Part shown: positions 18,825 to 28,082 of the stretch, in pieces | Numbering within the stretch: position 1 is the stretch's first letter | Layout: the number at the start of each line of letters is the position of its first letter | Assembly (NCBI RefSeq): GCF_001678675.1 | Contig: NZ_LZRN01000010.1 | Coordinates: 1-64,000, forward strand | Direction: 5' to 3' | DNA from: Gelidibacter algens | GTDB taxonomy: Bacteria > Bacteroidota > Bacteroidia > Flavobacteriales > Flavobacteriaceae | DNA: 64,000 nt | Notes under the pieces: model-generated | What the model was told of the DNA's origin: nothing | The model's input: only the letters and a program-made list of their open reading frames with translations | Databases searched by the model: none | Made by a program: the position numbers and the translations under genes

Positions 18825-19766
18825 TTAGAAAAATCTTGGCGATTTATCATATCCTTTTGGTTTTCCTAGTGTGTCTATATCAAATAAAATCATGATTTCA
18901 TGAGATCCTGAATTGAATTGGCCCAGATTGGATAACGTATAATCATAAGCATAGCCAATGCGCATGGAGGGGCTGACCCTAAAATTGGCAAGACCCGTAA
19001 TGGCATCATCAAACCGATAACCAGCACCAACCTCAAGCACGTTGTTGATCAGGACATTCGCGGTTAAATCAATTGATAATGGCGCTCCAGCCACCGATTT
19101 GGTCATAAATGCAGGTTTCAACTTCAACTGCTCATTGATGTCAAATACATACCCTGCCGTAAGAAAAAAGTGAAGGTCTTCAACACCATTGGCAACAATA
19201 CCGCTATCATTCTCAAGGTGTTTTGAATTTAATAAATTGGGTGCAGAGAAGCCTACATAATAATTTGTTCCAAAAAGATAAGCACCAGCGCCAATATTTG
19301 GAAATGTTTTACTCAGGTTATTGGCGAATGCCGGATCTGGCAAATCATCAGAATAAACAAATCCGTTAAAGTTGGTATTGAAAAAGGTAGCTCCGGCTTT
19401 GACACCCAAAGAGAGTTTTGTGTTGGTTCCTACCGGTAGAATATAGGCAAAATCTGCATATACATTGGTTTCATTGACCACATTGCCAATTTGATCGTTA
19501 ATAACAGAGAGTCCCACCTGTATTTTTTCTTGTAAAGGCACATGTACAAAAAGAGACCCAGTATTTGGTGCACCCACAGTACCCACCCATTGTGAGCGGT
19601 ACAAAGCTCCCACATTGATTAGATCTCCTTCAGTGGCATAGGCAGGATTGATCACACTCATATTATACATATACTGCGTGTATTGCGGATCTTGTTGTGC
19701 CACGCTTGATAGTCCTATCAGGAGGAGAAAACTGTGAAGCGTATATTTTAAAATTCTAATTCCCAT
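18825..19766 (-). CDS. PorP/SprF family type IX secretion membrane protein
   Basis: 313 residues: signal peptide then the family opening QQDPQYTQYMYNMSVINPAYA and a predicted outer-membrane barrel to the C-terminal LGKPKGYDKSPRFF region. SprF-type proteins are needed to export type-B (CHU_C) cargo such as SprB through the type IX system. Its place between a CHU_C-domain protein and an OmpA/PD40 protein is the common gene order, and it suggests this PorP/SprF handles the cargo encoded just upstream; that pairing is inferred. Confidence 0.92.
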   Translation of the reverse strand: MGIRILKYTLHSFLLLIGLSSVAQQDPQYTQYMYNMSVINPAYATEGDLINVGALYRSQWVGTVGAPNTGSLFVHVPLQEKIQVGLSVINDQIGNVVNETNVYADFAYILPVGTNTKLSLGVKAGATFFNTNFNGFVYSDDLPDPAFANNLSKTFPNIGAGAYLFGTNYYVGFSAPNLLNSKHLENDSGIVANGVEDLHFFLTAGYVFDINEQLKLKPAFMTKSVAGAPLSIDLTANVLINNVLEVGAGYRFDDAITGLANFRVSPSMRIGYAYDYTLSNLGQFNSGSHEIMILFDIDTLGKPKGYDKSPRFF

Positions 19767-19783
19767 AGATACATTTATTCAGA

Positions 19784-22393
19784 TTACCTATTAAGATAGA
19801 CGCTACCTTGTATCGTTTTAGTGTCCCCGTCATGAAATTCCAATATATAATAATAAACCCCTACCGGCAAAATGCCATTTCCAATTTTGCGTCCTTGATT
19901 TGAGGTGCCATCCCAATCATTCCTGGTGTTGTCACCTTTGTAAAGTACATTACCATACCTATTATAAATTTGCAATTTAAAATTAGGGTAGAGTTCTCTA
20001 AGGTTTTTGATAAAAAAAGTATCATTGATATTATCCCCATTAGGACTAAAGCCATCAGGAATAACAATTTTTAAAGGCTCGCAAAGTTCAATGTTGACAG
20101 TTACTGCCAAACGGATGGCGATACCACAATTATTTGTGGTCGTGTTTGAAGCGTAATAGGTGGTGCCGTCTACTAAAAGAGTGTCTCCACCATAGGCGGT
20201 CCCATTTTCTAGTGCGTCATACCAGGTGATAATAAATCCTCCTATAAGGTTGCTTGTCAAGTTGGCAAGGGTAGGATCATCATTTTCACAAAATGAAGCG
20301 CCACCAGTCACCAATTGTGGCGTTTGGGCGTCTTCTACGCTAAATTGCACCATAGGCAGTATACCAGATGCTGTGCCACAATTTGTTACTGGGTTTAAAA
20401 GATTTAGAATGGTAAACGTTGTTGTTCCACTAGTGGTCAATTGTGAAGCAGGCAAGATGATAGTTGTGCTTCCATCAGTAATAGTTACGGCTACCGTTTG
20501 CTCTAAGGTATTGGCACCTGAAAGTGAATAGTTAAGACTGTAATTCCCGTTGGCAAGTTGCGTTGCACCAGATAAATTGATGTCTACTGCTTCGTCGAGA
20601 CAAATGGAATTGGCGCTAAGGGTTAGCCCAGTAATATTAGGTTGTGGAATAATGGACACGATCACATTGGCAGAGTCTGTCCCACAATCTGTGGTTACGC
20701 TGTAGGTATAGCTACCAGCAGCATCCTTGGTTGGGTCAAAAAAACCAGTGCCACTTACCAATTGAGGGGACCAAGTGCCACCTCCGTCAGCTACACCAAG
20801 GCTTACAAATAGATTTTGTGGTGCTTCATTGCTGCAAATTGCCAAACGTCCATCTGATCCTGCATTTGGTACAGGAGCTATAACCACGGTTACCTCAGCA
20901 GAGGCATCTCCACAAGGTGCTATTCCTTTAACCGTATAAATGTACTTGCCAGCAAGGTCTTTTGATGGGTCAAAAATATTAGCGCCACCATTTAGCGCAG
21001 GTGTCCAAGAGCCCCCAGAATCAGGATTGCCACCCAAGTTGTCGAATAAATTTATAGGTGCACTATTTTCACAAAGCGTCAGAGTACTATTGGTACCTGG
21101 TTGCGCTTCAGGATTAACAATTACAGTTATCTTAGCCGTAGCGTCCCCACAAGGAGGCACGCCTTGAACGGTGTAAGTATACTCGCCAGCTAAATCTAGG
21201 TCAGGATTAAAAACACCAGTGCCACTTGCCAGAGCAGGAGACCAGATACCACCGGGTTCAGGGTCACCTTTCAGACTGTCAAAAAGATCTTGTTCAGTAC
21301 TATTGCTGCATAAGGCTAGTGTACCATCCATACCAGGGTTTGAACCCTTAATAACAAAAACAGTTACAGTTGAGGTACTGGGTGCGCAGGCCTTAGAACT
21401 AACCCTGTAAGTAAACACATATGGACTATTAGCTTCGGTCAAAGAAGTCATATTTACCGTGCCCGTGTTGCCGTTAGAAATTGGTACTGGTCCAGACCAT
21501 GTACCTGTAGTAACTGGCGTACCGAGTAGGGCTTCAAATAAATTAATGCTTCCGGAGCCCGTCACACCTAGTTGGCAGATTTCTATTTCACCATTGCTGC
21601 CAGCATTATTTGGTTCTTCGAATACTACTGTTACTTCCAAACGTGCGGCACTTTTACAAGGCGGATCAAGAGTTGTAGCGAAATAACTTTGTCCATCAAC
21701 CAAAGGTGTTGACGGGTCTAAAGCATTGGGAGATGTGTTGGTGAGATACCATTCGTTATCGCCACTAGCTACCAGATCTGCTACGGTATATTGAGTGTCT
21801 GAACAAAAAACTTGCAGAGGACTTCCGGTTGGCATAAGAGCTACTCCCACCAGAACTTCAACAGATATTCTTGAAGTTCTACACCCTGTAAATGGATTGG
21901 ATTGGTCTGCATAATAATAAGTATTGTCTGATAAAATAGTCGTTCCTGCCAAAGCAGTGCCGCCAGTAGATGTAGTGTACCATCTGACATCATTTCCGTT
22001 GGCAAACAAATCTGAAATAGTGGCTTCAGAGACATCATCAACACAAACGCCCTGATAGCCTAAGACAATAGGAGGACCATAAATAGTAACATCCACACGT
22101 TGCCTTGATCCACAAGTACCTGAAGCGTCATCAGCATAATAATCTTCACCATTAACAAGTCCAATACTATTAGAAAGTGGGGTTGTTGATGTTGCATCGG
22201 CATACCAAATCACGCCACCGCCATTATTTGTGGCGCTAAGGTTTGCTATTGTTGGTGTTTCAACATCACAAAAGGTTTGGATAGGGGCAACCACAATAGG
22301 ACATTGTCCTGCTGAAGTAAAAATCACACCCATTACAGAAAAGAGTGTAATTATGTATTTAGTAAGCAGTTTGTTAAGTAGTGTTTTTTTCAT
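19784..22393 (-). CDS. large surface protein with Ig-like repeats and type B (CHU_C) sorting domain
   Basis: 869 residues. After a signal peptide (ending SAGQ) come three repeats of about 80 residues (each with a Q-x-FC-x-(10)-L opening and a TYYA/DYYA strand), then four of about 72 residues with the signature CSNSAPxNLF...WSPAL...GTGxFxP (CEN and CSN cysteines), another repeat of the first kind, and a C-terminal gliding-type domain with FSPNGDNINDTF, YNRYGNVLYKG and NDWDGTSNQG. The C-terminal domain is the secretion signal for type IX export. Adhesion or gliding role is inferred. It lies 17 bases before PorP/SprF. The internal repeats make assembly or recombination errors possible. Confidence 0.92.
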   Translation of the reverse strand: MKKTLLNKLLTKYIITLFSVMGVIFTSAGQCPIVVAPIQTFCDVETPTIANLSATNNGGGVIWYADATSTTPLSNSIGLVNGEDYYADDASGTCGSRQRVDVTIYGPPIVLGYQGVCVDDVSEATISDLFANGNDVRWYTTSTGGTALAGTTILSDNTYYYADQSNPFTGCRTSRISVEVLVGVALMPTGSPLQVFCSDTQYTVADLVASGDNEWYLTNTSPNALDPSTPLVDGQSYFATTLDPPCKSAARLEVTVVFEEPNNAGSNGEIEICQLGVTGSGSINLFEALLGTPVTTGTWSGPVPISNGNTGTVNMTSLTEANSPYVFTYRVSSKACAPSTSTVTVFVIKGSNPGMDGTLALCSNSTEQDLFDSLKGDPEPGGIWSPALASGTGVFNPDLDLAGEYTYTVQGVPPCGDATAKITVIVNPEAQPGTNSTLTLCENSAPINLFDNLGGNPDSGGSWTPALNGGANIFDPSKDLAGKYIYTVKGIAPCGDASAEVTVVIAPVPNAGSDGRLAICSNEAPQNLFVSLGVADGGGTWSPQLVSGTGFFDPTKDAAGSYTYSVTTDCGTDSANVIVSIIPQPNITGLTLSANSICLDEAVDINLSGATQLANGNYSLNYSLSGANTLEQTVAVTITDGSTTIILPASQLTTSGTTTFTILNLLNPVTNCGTASGILPMVQFSVEDAQTPQLVTGGASFCENDDPTLANLTSNLIGGFIITWYDALENGTAYGGDTLLVDGTTYYASNTTTNNCGIAIRLAVTVNIELCEPLKIVIPDGFSPNGDNINDTFFIKNLRELYPNFKLQIYNRYGNVLYKGDNTRNDWDGTSNQGRKIGNGILPVGVYYYILEFHDGDTKTIQGSVYLNR

Positions 22394-22444
22394 AAATTCA
22401 ATGGAGCATGCCGTCGATTAGATACTGGTTTAGCATTCCATAAC

Positions 22445-24265
22445 TCAGTTAATTTCTTTAATAGCGTAACCTGAGTCGTAGTGCAATATATAAATTCCAT
22501 GATTGCCATATCCTCCCTTGGCATTCTTTTCATAATCAAATTTTAAATAGGTGTATGCGGTTACTTGGTTTTCTGCGGAATTTTGAAAACTTCCTTCTTG
22601 AGCCATTCTTAATAAGGTGTCCATAGTAATATCAAATCCTAATAGGACATTCTCTGTGGGTATCCTGTCATATTTTTTAAGATAGGCTGCTGTAAAGTTA
22701 TTCGTGTCTGAGGGCGTTTGAGCAGGCACAAAGGACGGAAAGAGCAACCTCAAGATCTGATATCTCTTTACGGAAACATCACTTTTATCAGGAATCAGGT
22801 TAGATTCCATAATAGCAATTTGAATGTCATAATTTGATAACTCGCTCAAAAGAATGTTGGTTGAACTAATGAACACACTGTTTCTTTCACTGTCGAGAAT
22901 GACAAAGTTAACTTGATTTTTTTTCAGCTTTCCTATCAGTTCGTCCTTACTGAAGGTGCCATTTGTGTCAAGGTCAATAATAGTGGCGTTTGGTGCATGT
23001 TCAGCTATAGCGGCTCTACTTTGGTCTCGATCGACATCGCTAATGATAATTATATTGCCTTTTTTGGAACGTAAATAATCCAATATTTTTTTGCGTTGTA
23101 GATTGGCAGCTGGCAACGCACTGTATAAATTACTGCTAGGGTTTTGGTTTGCTAAAAGTGAAGCCGTTATAACAGGAATATTATCAGGTTCAATTAGTGC
23201 GGCAAGCTCTTCATCAACAGCGTCGTAATAAGGTAGAATAACTGCATCATAAGTAGAGATTTGCTGTAGTTTTGCCAAGCTCTCAATTTCCGGTTTTTTG
23301 ATTTTATTTTTTGCTTCCAAGATATCAACTTCTATATTGAGCTTGAGCTTCTTGATAGAATCAATGGCGAGGTTGGCGCCTCTGTAAAATTCCAAATGGG
23401 ATTTTTTGAATTTGTCAGAAACCCTATCAAAGTTGTCGTCTATCTTATAAGATTGGTATTCACTTTGTGAAAAAGGAAGAAAAAATAAAAGTTTTTTTTG
23501 CTTTGAAGTGTTAAGTGACGCTGCCAAATTAGTGTATGTCACTGAGGTGTTCACATTGCTGTTGGCAGCAGGTGGTAGGGTTTCAATGGCTTTTTCAACG
23601 GGTGCAACGTATTTTTCTGTTGGTTCTTTTTTGGCAATAACAGTGTTTTTAACAACAGCTGTCTTTACAGTCTCATTTGCGTTGTTACTTGCGCTTGTAG
23701 TGCTATTAAAGTTATCGGATGGTATTTGAATGGTCTGTCCCACAAGGAGCATCTTAACGATATACGGATTGACACGTTCCAGTTCAGCAATCGTAGTGTT
23801 GAATTTTTTGGCAATTCCAAATTTAGTATCCGCTTTAGTCACCACGTAGCTTTCTAACTTTACAGGTAATTTCTTAATATGGTTTTCATTAGCATAATTC
23901 AAAATTTGACCTTCTAGAAGTGTTGGGACAATTTGTGGATTTAATGATTCAAGCGCTTTGATAGTCAACCCAAAAGATCTGGCCAAACTAAATTTTGTGT
24001 CACCTCTTTTAACGGTATAGGTTGTTTTACCGTCAGATTTAGCACCATTTTGAGGTATGATTAATACGTCATTTACCTTAATACCACTGAGGAGGCCCAC
24101 ATTGGCTTTCTGAAGCTCATCGGTCGAAACCTTGTATGTTTTTGCTATTGAAGCTATCGTTTCACCATCGCTTACAGTATGTCTTTGAAGACTTTCTTGC
24201 GAAACACCAGTGTAAAAACTAAAGCAAAAAAACAGTAGTATACAAAACTTAAATAGGCCGTTCAT
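22445..24265 (-). CDS. LysM protein fused to a periplasmic-binding-protein-like domain
   Basis: 606 residues from ATG 24265. Signal peptide (ending TGVSQE), three LysM domains at about 28-76, 83-127 and 137-182 (RHTVSDGETIASIAKTYKVS, TYTVKRGDTKFSLARSFG, SYVVTKADTKFGIAKKFN), a Thr/Pro/Ala-rich linker, then a type I binding-protein fold (about 250-600; KKLLFFLPFSQSEY, YDAVILPYYDAVDEELAALI, NIIIISDVDRDQSR). LysM binds peptidoglycan; the second domain resembles the LppC/amino-acid-sensor fold. In flavobacteria this arrangement is found beside PorP/SprF operons. Probably first gene of the four-gene cluster. Confidence 0.87.
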   Translation of the reverse strand: MNGLFKFCILLFFCFSFYTGVSQESLQRHTVSDGETIASIAKTYKVSTDELQKANVGLLSGIKVNDVLIIPQNGAKSDGKTTYTVKRGDTKFSLARSFGLTIKALESLNPQIVPTLLEGQILNYANENHIKKLPVKLESYVVTKADTKFGIAKKFNTTIAELERVNPYIVKMLLVGQTIQIPSDNFNSTTSASNNANETVKTAVVKNTVIAKKEPTEKYVAPVEKAIETLPPAANSNVNTSVTYTNLAASLNTSKQKKLLFFLPFSQSEYQSYKIDDNFDRVSDKFKKSHLEFYRGANLAIDSIKKLKLNIEVDILEAKNKIKKPEIESLAKLQQISTYDAVILPYYDAVDEELAALIEPDNIPVITASLLANQNPSSNLYSALPAANLQRKKILDYLRSKKGNIIIISDVDRDQSRAAIAEHAPNATIIDLDTNGTFSKDELIGKLKKNQVNFVILDSERNSVFISSTNILLSELSNYDIQIAIMESNLIPDKSDVSVKRYQILRLLFPSFVPAQTPSDTNNFTAAYLKKYDRIPTENVLLGFDITMDTLLRMAQEGSFQNSAENQVTAYTYLKFDYEKNAKGGYGNHGIYILHYDSGYAIKEIN

Positions 24266-24274
24266 TTTAATCAC

Positions 24275-24636
24275 TAAGGGTTGAAAATTAGTATTGGGGT
24301 TACAAATAATCTGATAAAAGTACCAAAAAATCCGACAAGTGAACTATTTCGGTGACTATTTATTTTTTTTAGTCTATTTTTTTCTTAAGTTTAGAGACTT
24401 CAGATTCTAAATAAAATAAAAATGGGGAACTGCTGAGACGTCTCTTACAATGTTTCAGCGTTTGATTTTTGTAATAGTCGGTCATCCAATTGCTATAGCA
24501 AACAGATGATGTCGTCGAAATTGGAAGTCAGAAAGCAATAATCAGTAAACGCTTATAAGTCGTTCAGCTTTTATTATTGCACCATTCAAAGATGTTGTCC
24601 ACAGGATGTGCCTTCATTGTAGTGTAAAGGTGTGAG
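24275..24636. other. intergenic stretch, no gene seen
   Basis: AT-rich space between two minus-strand genes. I see no reading frame with a family pattern and no strong hairpin. It must hold the promoter of the secretion cluster, but no TTG/TAnnTTTG match is convincing. Confidence 0.5.
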
Positions 24637-25152
24637 CTAAGATATAATTGCAAGTTCAAAGATGCTAAAAGGACCGTCTTTATAATGCTCAGGTAACTCT
24701 TTGTTCCAGTCAATGCTACGAATCCCTTTATAGGTGAATCCACAGTTTTTATAATAGGTATTTATTTTTTCATTTCCGCTATGCGTGTCCAATCTCACAT
24801 AAGACTTTTTGTTGTCATTTGCCAAATCGATGGCCCATGTAACAATTTTTTTAGTGTAGGCACGGCCTCTAAAACTTGATTTTATAGCAATACGATGAAG
24901 ATAAATGGCATTGTCAGCACCCATATCTTCCCAAATTACGGGATTGTTATAGGCGATAAGGAAGGTACCTCCAATTTCATCCTCCTCCATGATTTTATAA
25001 TGGCGATTTTCATTGATTTCTTTTTCCACAAGTGTTCTTTCAAATCCGCGCCAATGTTTGTCAGTGACGGTTTTTTGATAGGCAGTGGCGTCGTCATAAA
25101 TTTTAAAAATGGCATCGATATCATCCATTTTGCTCAGTAGGATTTTCATCAT
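24637..25152 (-). CDS. GNAT family N-acetyltransferase
   Basis: 171 residues. The GNAT acetyl-CoA motif A is visible as YLHRIAIKSSFRGRAYTKKI (R-x-x-x-R loop), followed by the beta5-alpha4 region VRLDTHSGNEKINTYYKNCGF, a typical motif B. Such enzymes acetylate small amines, antibiotics or protein N-termini; the substrate here is unknown. There is a second ATG directly after the first (MMKILLS), so the start may be at 25149. It stands alone between unlinked genes. Confidence 0.85.
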   Translation of the reverse strand: MMKILLSKMDDIDAIFKIYDDATAYQKTVTDKHWRGFERTLVEKEINENRHYKIMEEDEIGGTFLIAYNNPVIWEDMGADNAIYLHRIAIKSSFRGRAYTKKIVTWAIDLANDNKKSYVRLDTHSGNEKINTYYKNCGFTYKGIRSIDWNKELPEHYKDGPFSIFELAIIS

Positions 25153-25450
25153 CAGAAATAGTAATTGTTGTTTTGTAGGGATCTGCTATGAGGCGAAAGT
25201 AATTTATATTTTTAGGATTATCACGGTGAATGGTGTATCCTTTTTTGAATCAGGATCATGAATGTTTAACCGAAGGCAAGATCTACTGTTATTGGAAAAT
25301 TTGTGAGGATAGAACAGATACGCCTATGGCGATAACTTTCATTCAAGTTTGATTTTGGAGAATTCTAAGGAATCAATTATGATGAAAATTTGAAGTGAAG
25401 AATGGAGTGCTCCGTAAATACACGTAAAATCGAATAAATTCACAAAGCAA
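25153..25450. other. intergenic stretch, no gene seen
   Basis: AT-rich, with many stops in all frames and no recognised structure. It separates the GNAT gene from a broken small gene. Confidence 0.5.
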
Positions 25451-25683
25451 TTAGAGGTCAAATACCAAACATAAAAACAGCTCATGAAGATGCGCATTTA
25501 TGACATGATATTTGAACTCGGATTTATTTATTTCAATCGCTCTATTTTTTTTGTAAGATTTTTTGTCCTTGTCTTGCATTAATTTATAGACCAAAAAACC
25601 AAATTGGAGCCCGACTAATATAATTTGCGCTTTCTATTTTTTAATAGTACCGACGCTGTACCTAGTAAAAATGAGGGTTTCAT
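25451..25683 (-). pseudogene. broken copy of the 50-residue membrane protein at 47551..47703
   Basis: From ATG 25683 the reading frame gives MKPSFLLGTASVLLKNRKRK, then runs into a stop (LY*). Shifting by one base at the A3 run at 25624-25626 (four A expected) restores IILVGLQFGFLVYKLMQDKD, a clear match to the intact paralogue MKTTLLLKAASALVRNRKAK / IIFVGLQFGFLTYQLLKGKK. The matching part ends near 25555; downstream the frame stays open to 25451 without further similarity. It sits next to a VOC gene, as does the intact copy, so the two regions share ancestry. It may be a real pseudogene or an assembly deletion. Function of the family is unknown. Confidence 0.7.
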
Positions 25684-25738
25684 ATCTTTTAAATTTTTGA
25701 AATTTATATGGTTTGGAAGTTTTGTTGTTTTACATAAG

Positions 25739-26137
25739 TTAGTTATCACAATTGACCATCCAATTGATTCCGAATCTGTCCGTACATCTGCCAAAATAAC
25801 CCCATTCTCTTTCTCTAAAATTATGGTGTACCTGACCTTTTTGTGATAATTTCTCAAAGAGATTTTTTGCTTCTTCCACATTATTTATATCAACACTCAT
25901 GTGGATTTGATTTCCATGGTTTATTGGTGTGTCTGGAGAAGCGTCATAGGCCATGAAATCTACTCCTTTGCCTTTCAGCTCAGCATGTTGCAATTTTTGT
26001 CGGTAAGACGATGGCACATCTATTTTTTTATCTTCGTAAGTTTGACGGTTCTTTATTTGGGCATTGAAAAGATCTGCATAAAAACTGAGTGCTTCTTGAC
26101 AGTTGCCATTAAAGGCGAGGTAAGCTTGTACGTTCAT
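25739..26137 (-). CDS. VOC family protein (PhnB-like, glyoxalase fold)
   Basis: 132 residues with the PhnB/3-demethylubiquinone-methyltransferase-like VOC layout: VQAYLAFNGNCQEALSFYADLF at the start, KLQHAELKGKGVDFMAYDA, GNQIHMSVDI and the closing WGYFGRCTDRFGINWMVN. The metal and substrate are unknown; many such proteins are annotated glyoxalase/bleomycin-resistance-like without proof. It is clearly related along its length to 48055..48483. A frameshifted small gene follows 56 bases downstream on the same strand. Confidence 0.85.
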   Translation of the reverse strand: MNVQAYLAFNGNCQEALSFYADLFNAQIKNRQTYEDKKIDVPSSYRQKLQHAELKGKGVDFMAYDASPDTPINHGNQIHMSVDINNVEEAKNLFEKLSQKGQVHHNFREREWGYFGRCTDRFGINWMVNCDN

Positions 26138-26407
26138 GATTTCTAATTTTCACTAAATTAGGAAGTTCATGATGGAATGGTTGACCCAAATACACTAAGT
26201 TTTAGTTCAAATAGAAGGTTTTGAATTTTGACGACTCAAAAAAATTGACGCTTCCGTAAAATTTATATTAAATTTTTGAATGACTAGGAGATACAAAGAG
26301 TAGGTCACGATGATGGAATTGCACTTATTTTAGATAGACCAAAGAATTAGATGCAGTTCTGCAGTAAAAAAAAATGAATCATTCTTCACTATTGATGCTG
26401 ATTGTTC

Positions 26408-26803
26408 TTAGACCCATTCAACGTCTAATTTTTTTAATTCCATATTCAATTCTGACAACGAAGCGGGGTCAATGAGTGCTATGTTAATTTCTAGTTGACT
26501 GTTGTCAGTCTTTAAGATATAGTCTCCCGCAAAGTGTTTGATTTGCCTAATTTCAGTCAGATTTATTTTCTTCGCAAAGGGGCTACCCTTTTTTATAAAT
26601 CCGTTTTCTAAAGTAAGATATTGATTATAATGTTGGTAAGCATACATGCCGAAGTAAGCCAACGAAAGTACCATCCACAAATAATTGATCCAATCACCCT
26701 CATCAGAGCTTAATAGGAATATTTGAATGATACCGAAAATGAACCACAGTGTTCCAAAGATCAATGTAATTCTTAACTGCTTTTTTTGATACCGTATTTT
26801 CAT
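26408..26803 (-). CDS. small membrane protein with PH-like C-terminal region
   Basis: 131 residues. Two hydrophobic segments (ITLIFGTLWFIFGIIQIFLL and YLWMVLSLAYFGMYAY) are followed by a beta-rich, charged domain (YLTLENGFIKKGSPFAKKI, IKHFAGDYILKTDNSQLEI) like the bacterial PH-domain proteins of the YcxB type. I do not recognise a named family, and no function is claimed. It is not clearly in an operon with its neighbours. Confidence 0.6.
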   Translation of the reverse strand: MKIRYQKKQLRITLIFGTLWFIFGIIQIFLLSSDEGDWINYLWMVLSLAYFGMYAYQHYNQYLTLENGFIKKGSPFAKKINLTEIRQIKHFAGDYILKTDNSQLEINIALIDPASLSELNMELKKLDVEWV

Positions 26804-26819
26804 ATTAATTTTTGTCGTT

Positions 26820-27049
26820 TTACTGATTGGTCAGTTTAGCTATTTTATAGTCTTCTTTCTTTTTATAGTATTCCTTTTCGCTAATCAACTTATTGTTGAG
26901 AAACCAATTTAATTGATGCATAAACGTTTCTTCAGGCAGGTCGGGATCAATTCTCGAATAGGTGTCTCTGCTTTTATTTTTGTCTTACAATTCCAGAAAA
27001 TTGAAGTCAAAACCAAAATTGTAAATATTGTAGTTAGCAGTTTTCTCAT
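26820..27049 (-). pseudogene. small putative lipoprotein, frameshifted
   Basis: From ATG 27049 comes a short signal-like segment MRKLLTTIFTILVLTSIFWN followed by a cysteine and KTKIK. The frame then ends early at 26909, but one base more in the A4 run (26972-26975) or A5 run (26977-26981) continues as SRDTYSRIDPDLPEETFMHQ, NWFLNNKLISEKEYYKKKED and ends naturally at 26820, about 76 residues in all. The second part has coherent charged-helix composition. Family unknown. It is followed upstream by a multi-hairpin intergenic element. Confidence 0.5.
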
Positions 27050-27054
27050 ATGTG

Positions 27055-27195
27055 TGGGCAACGTTTTTCTTGTATGAGCATTTGCGTGCCTCACACGCGA
27101 GCAAATAAAAGTACAAAACTCCGCTTGATAATTCCCAAGCCCCGACGCTTCGGGGGTTCTAAATTGGCACTGTCCAATGGCTTATAGGTGTTATG
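27055..27195. other. multi-hairpin intergenic element
   Basis: Several inverted repeats in 140 bases: ATTTGCGTG-cct-CACACGCGAGCAAAT (imperfect), CCCCGA-cgct-TCGGGG, and TTGG-cactgt-CCAA; the region starts GTGTGGGCAACGTT and ends GGCTTATAGGTGTTATGG next to the following gene's stop. The base composition is richer in G+C than its surroundings. The layout is reminiscent of recombination sites between small accessory genes in this family, but no exact attC core is seen. Confidence 0.5.
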
Positions 27196-27204
27196 GTTAG
27201 TTTA

Positions 27205-27807
27205 TTATCCCAATTTACCTAGCATTATCCCAAGTCCTATACCGTAATATGTTCTGTCTTTATTTAATTGAATCATCGGTGAACCAGATAATCCGAAATA
27301 TTTTGTTATTGGAAATTCTATCTTTGGATTTATTATTAAACTTAATGTATTGTATTCACGATAGGTATAAGTATAATTTTCTGCAAGATTAATCCCAGCT
27401 TCACTATCAACAAATTGCCAATTTCCTGGTTCTTTTATTATGGTGTAACCAACTCCAAATGAAATATTTGCTCTTATAGTAACTCTTTTATTTAGCTTGT
27501 AGATTCTACCGAAATCGATTTTATAATTTAAAAAATGGTCATATGGGTTTTTGATTGTAATACTAAATATTTCATTTAGTCCTCCGCTATAATTGTCAGG
27601 TTGTGATTTGGGTTCTCTAACATTCCCTGTAAAGCCAACTATTAGAGAATATTTATTTTTATAAACATAATTTAAAGCGTAGTCAACTCCGAAATAGTTT
27701 CCCATGTTTAAATCTATTGTCAAATAATATGTGTTTACCTCGTTGTTTTGTGCAGATATAAAATGACTATTAACAGCAATTAAAATTATTATTAAAATCT
27801 TTTTTTT
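27205..27807 (-). CDS. putative secreted / outer-membrane beta-barrel protein, start codon lost
   Basis: The frame is open from a stop at 27808. It begins KKKILIIILIAVNSHFISAQ, a good signal peptide cut after SAQ, then about 175 residues of alternating beta strands (NYFGVDYALNYVYKNKYSLI, RVTIRANISFGVGYT, FGLSGSPMIQL, YYGIGLGIMLGKLG), typical of a small barrel with a hydrophobic C-terminal strand. No ATG precedes KKK; the codon there is TAG after an A6 run. Only TTG 27723 would give a start, which drops the signal peptide. Either a start-codon mutation or an assembly indel is present. Family not recognised. Confidence 0.55.
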   Translation of the reverse strand, partial: KKKILIIILIAVNSHFISAQNNEVNTYYLTIDLNMGNYFGVDYALNYVYKNKYSLIVGFTGNVREPKSQPDNYSGGLNEIFSITIKNPYDHFLNYKIDFGRIYKLNKRVTIRANISFGVGYTIIKEPGNWQFVDSEAGINLAENYTYTYREYNTLSLIINPKIEFPITKYFGLSGSPMIQLNKDRTYYGIGLGIMLGKLG

Positions 27808-28082
27808 CTATTTTTTAATACTAGATTTTTGTCTCAAATTAACCGCAACTTCTATATCCCAGCACCATTAGTACCCGTCACAAAACATAATAGTGGCACA
27901 AGAGTACAAGTTACTTTTTTTTAATTAGCAATGTAAGAAAATAAAACATTCAACCATACAGTTTGTTATATTTATCAAAACCATATAAAGGGTTAATGCT
28001 TAACGTCAACCCATGAAGAGATAGCAAAGGTTTTCACAATGATAAGATTCTTAATTGGCCTGTTATGTAAGTGATAGACTCA

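Noticed and set aside
25615-25881. 88-codon minus-strand frame overlapping the VOC gene
   Set aside because: Its first part is the VOC gene in another frame; only its tail is real, and is reported as the broken small gene.
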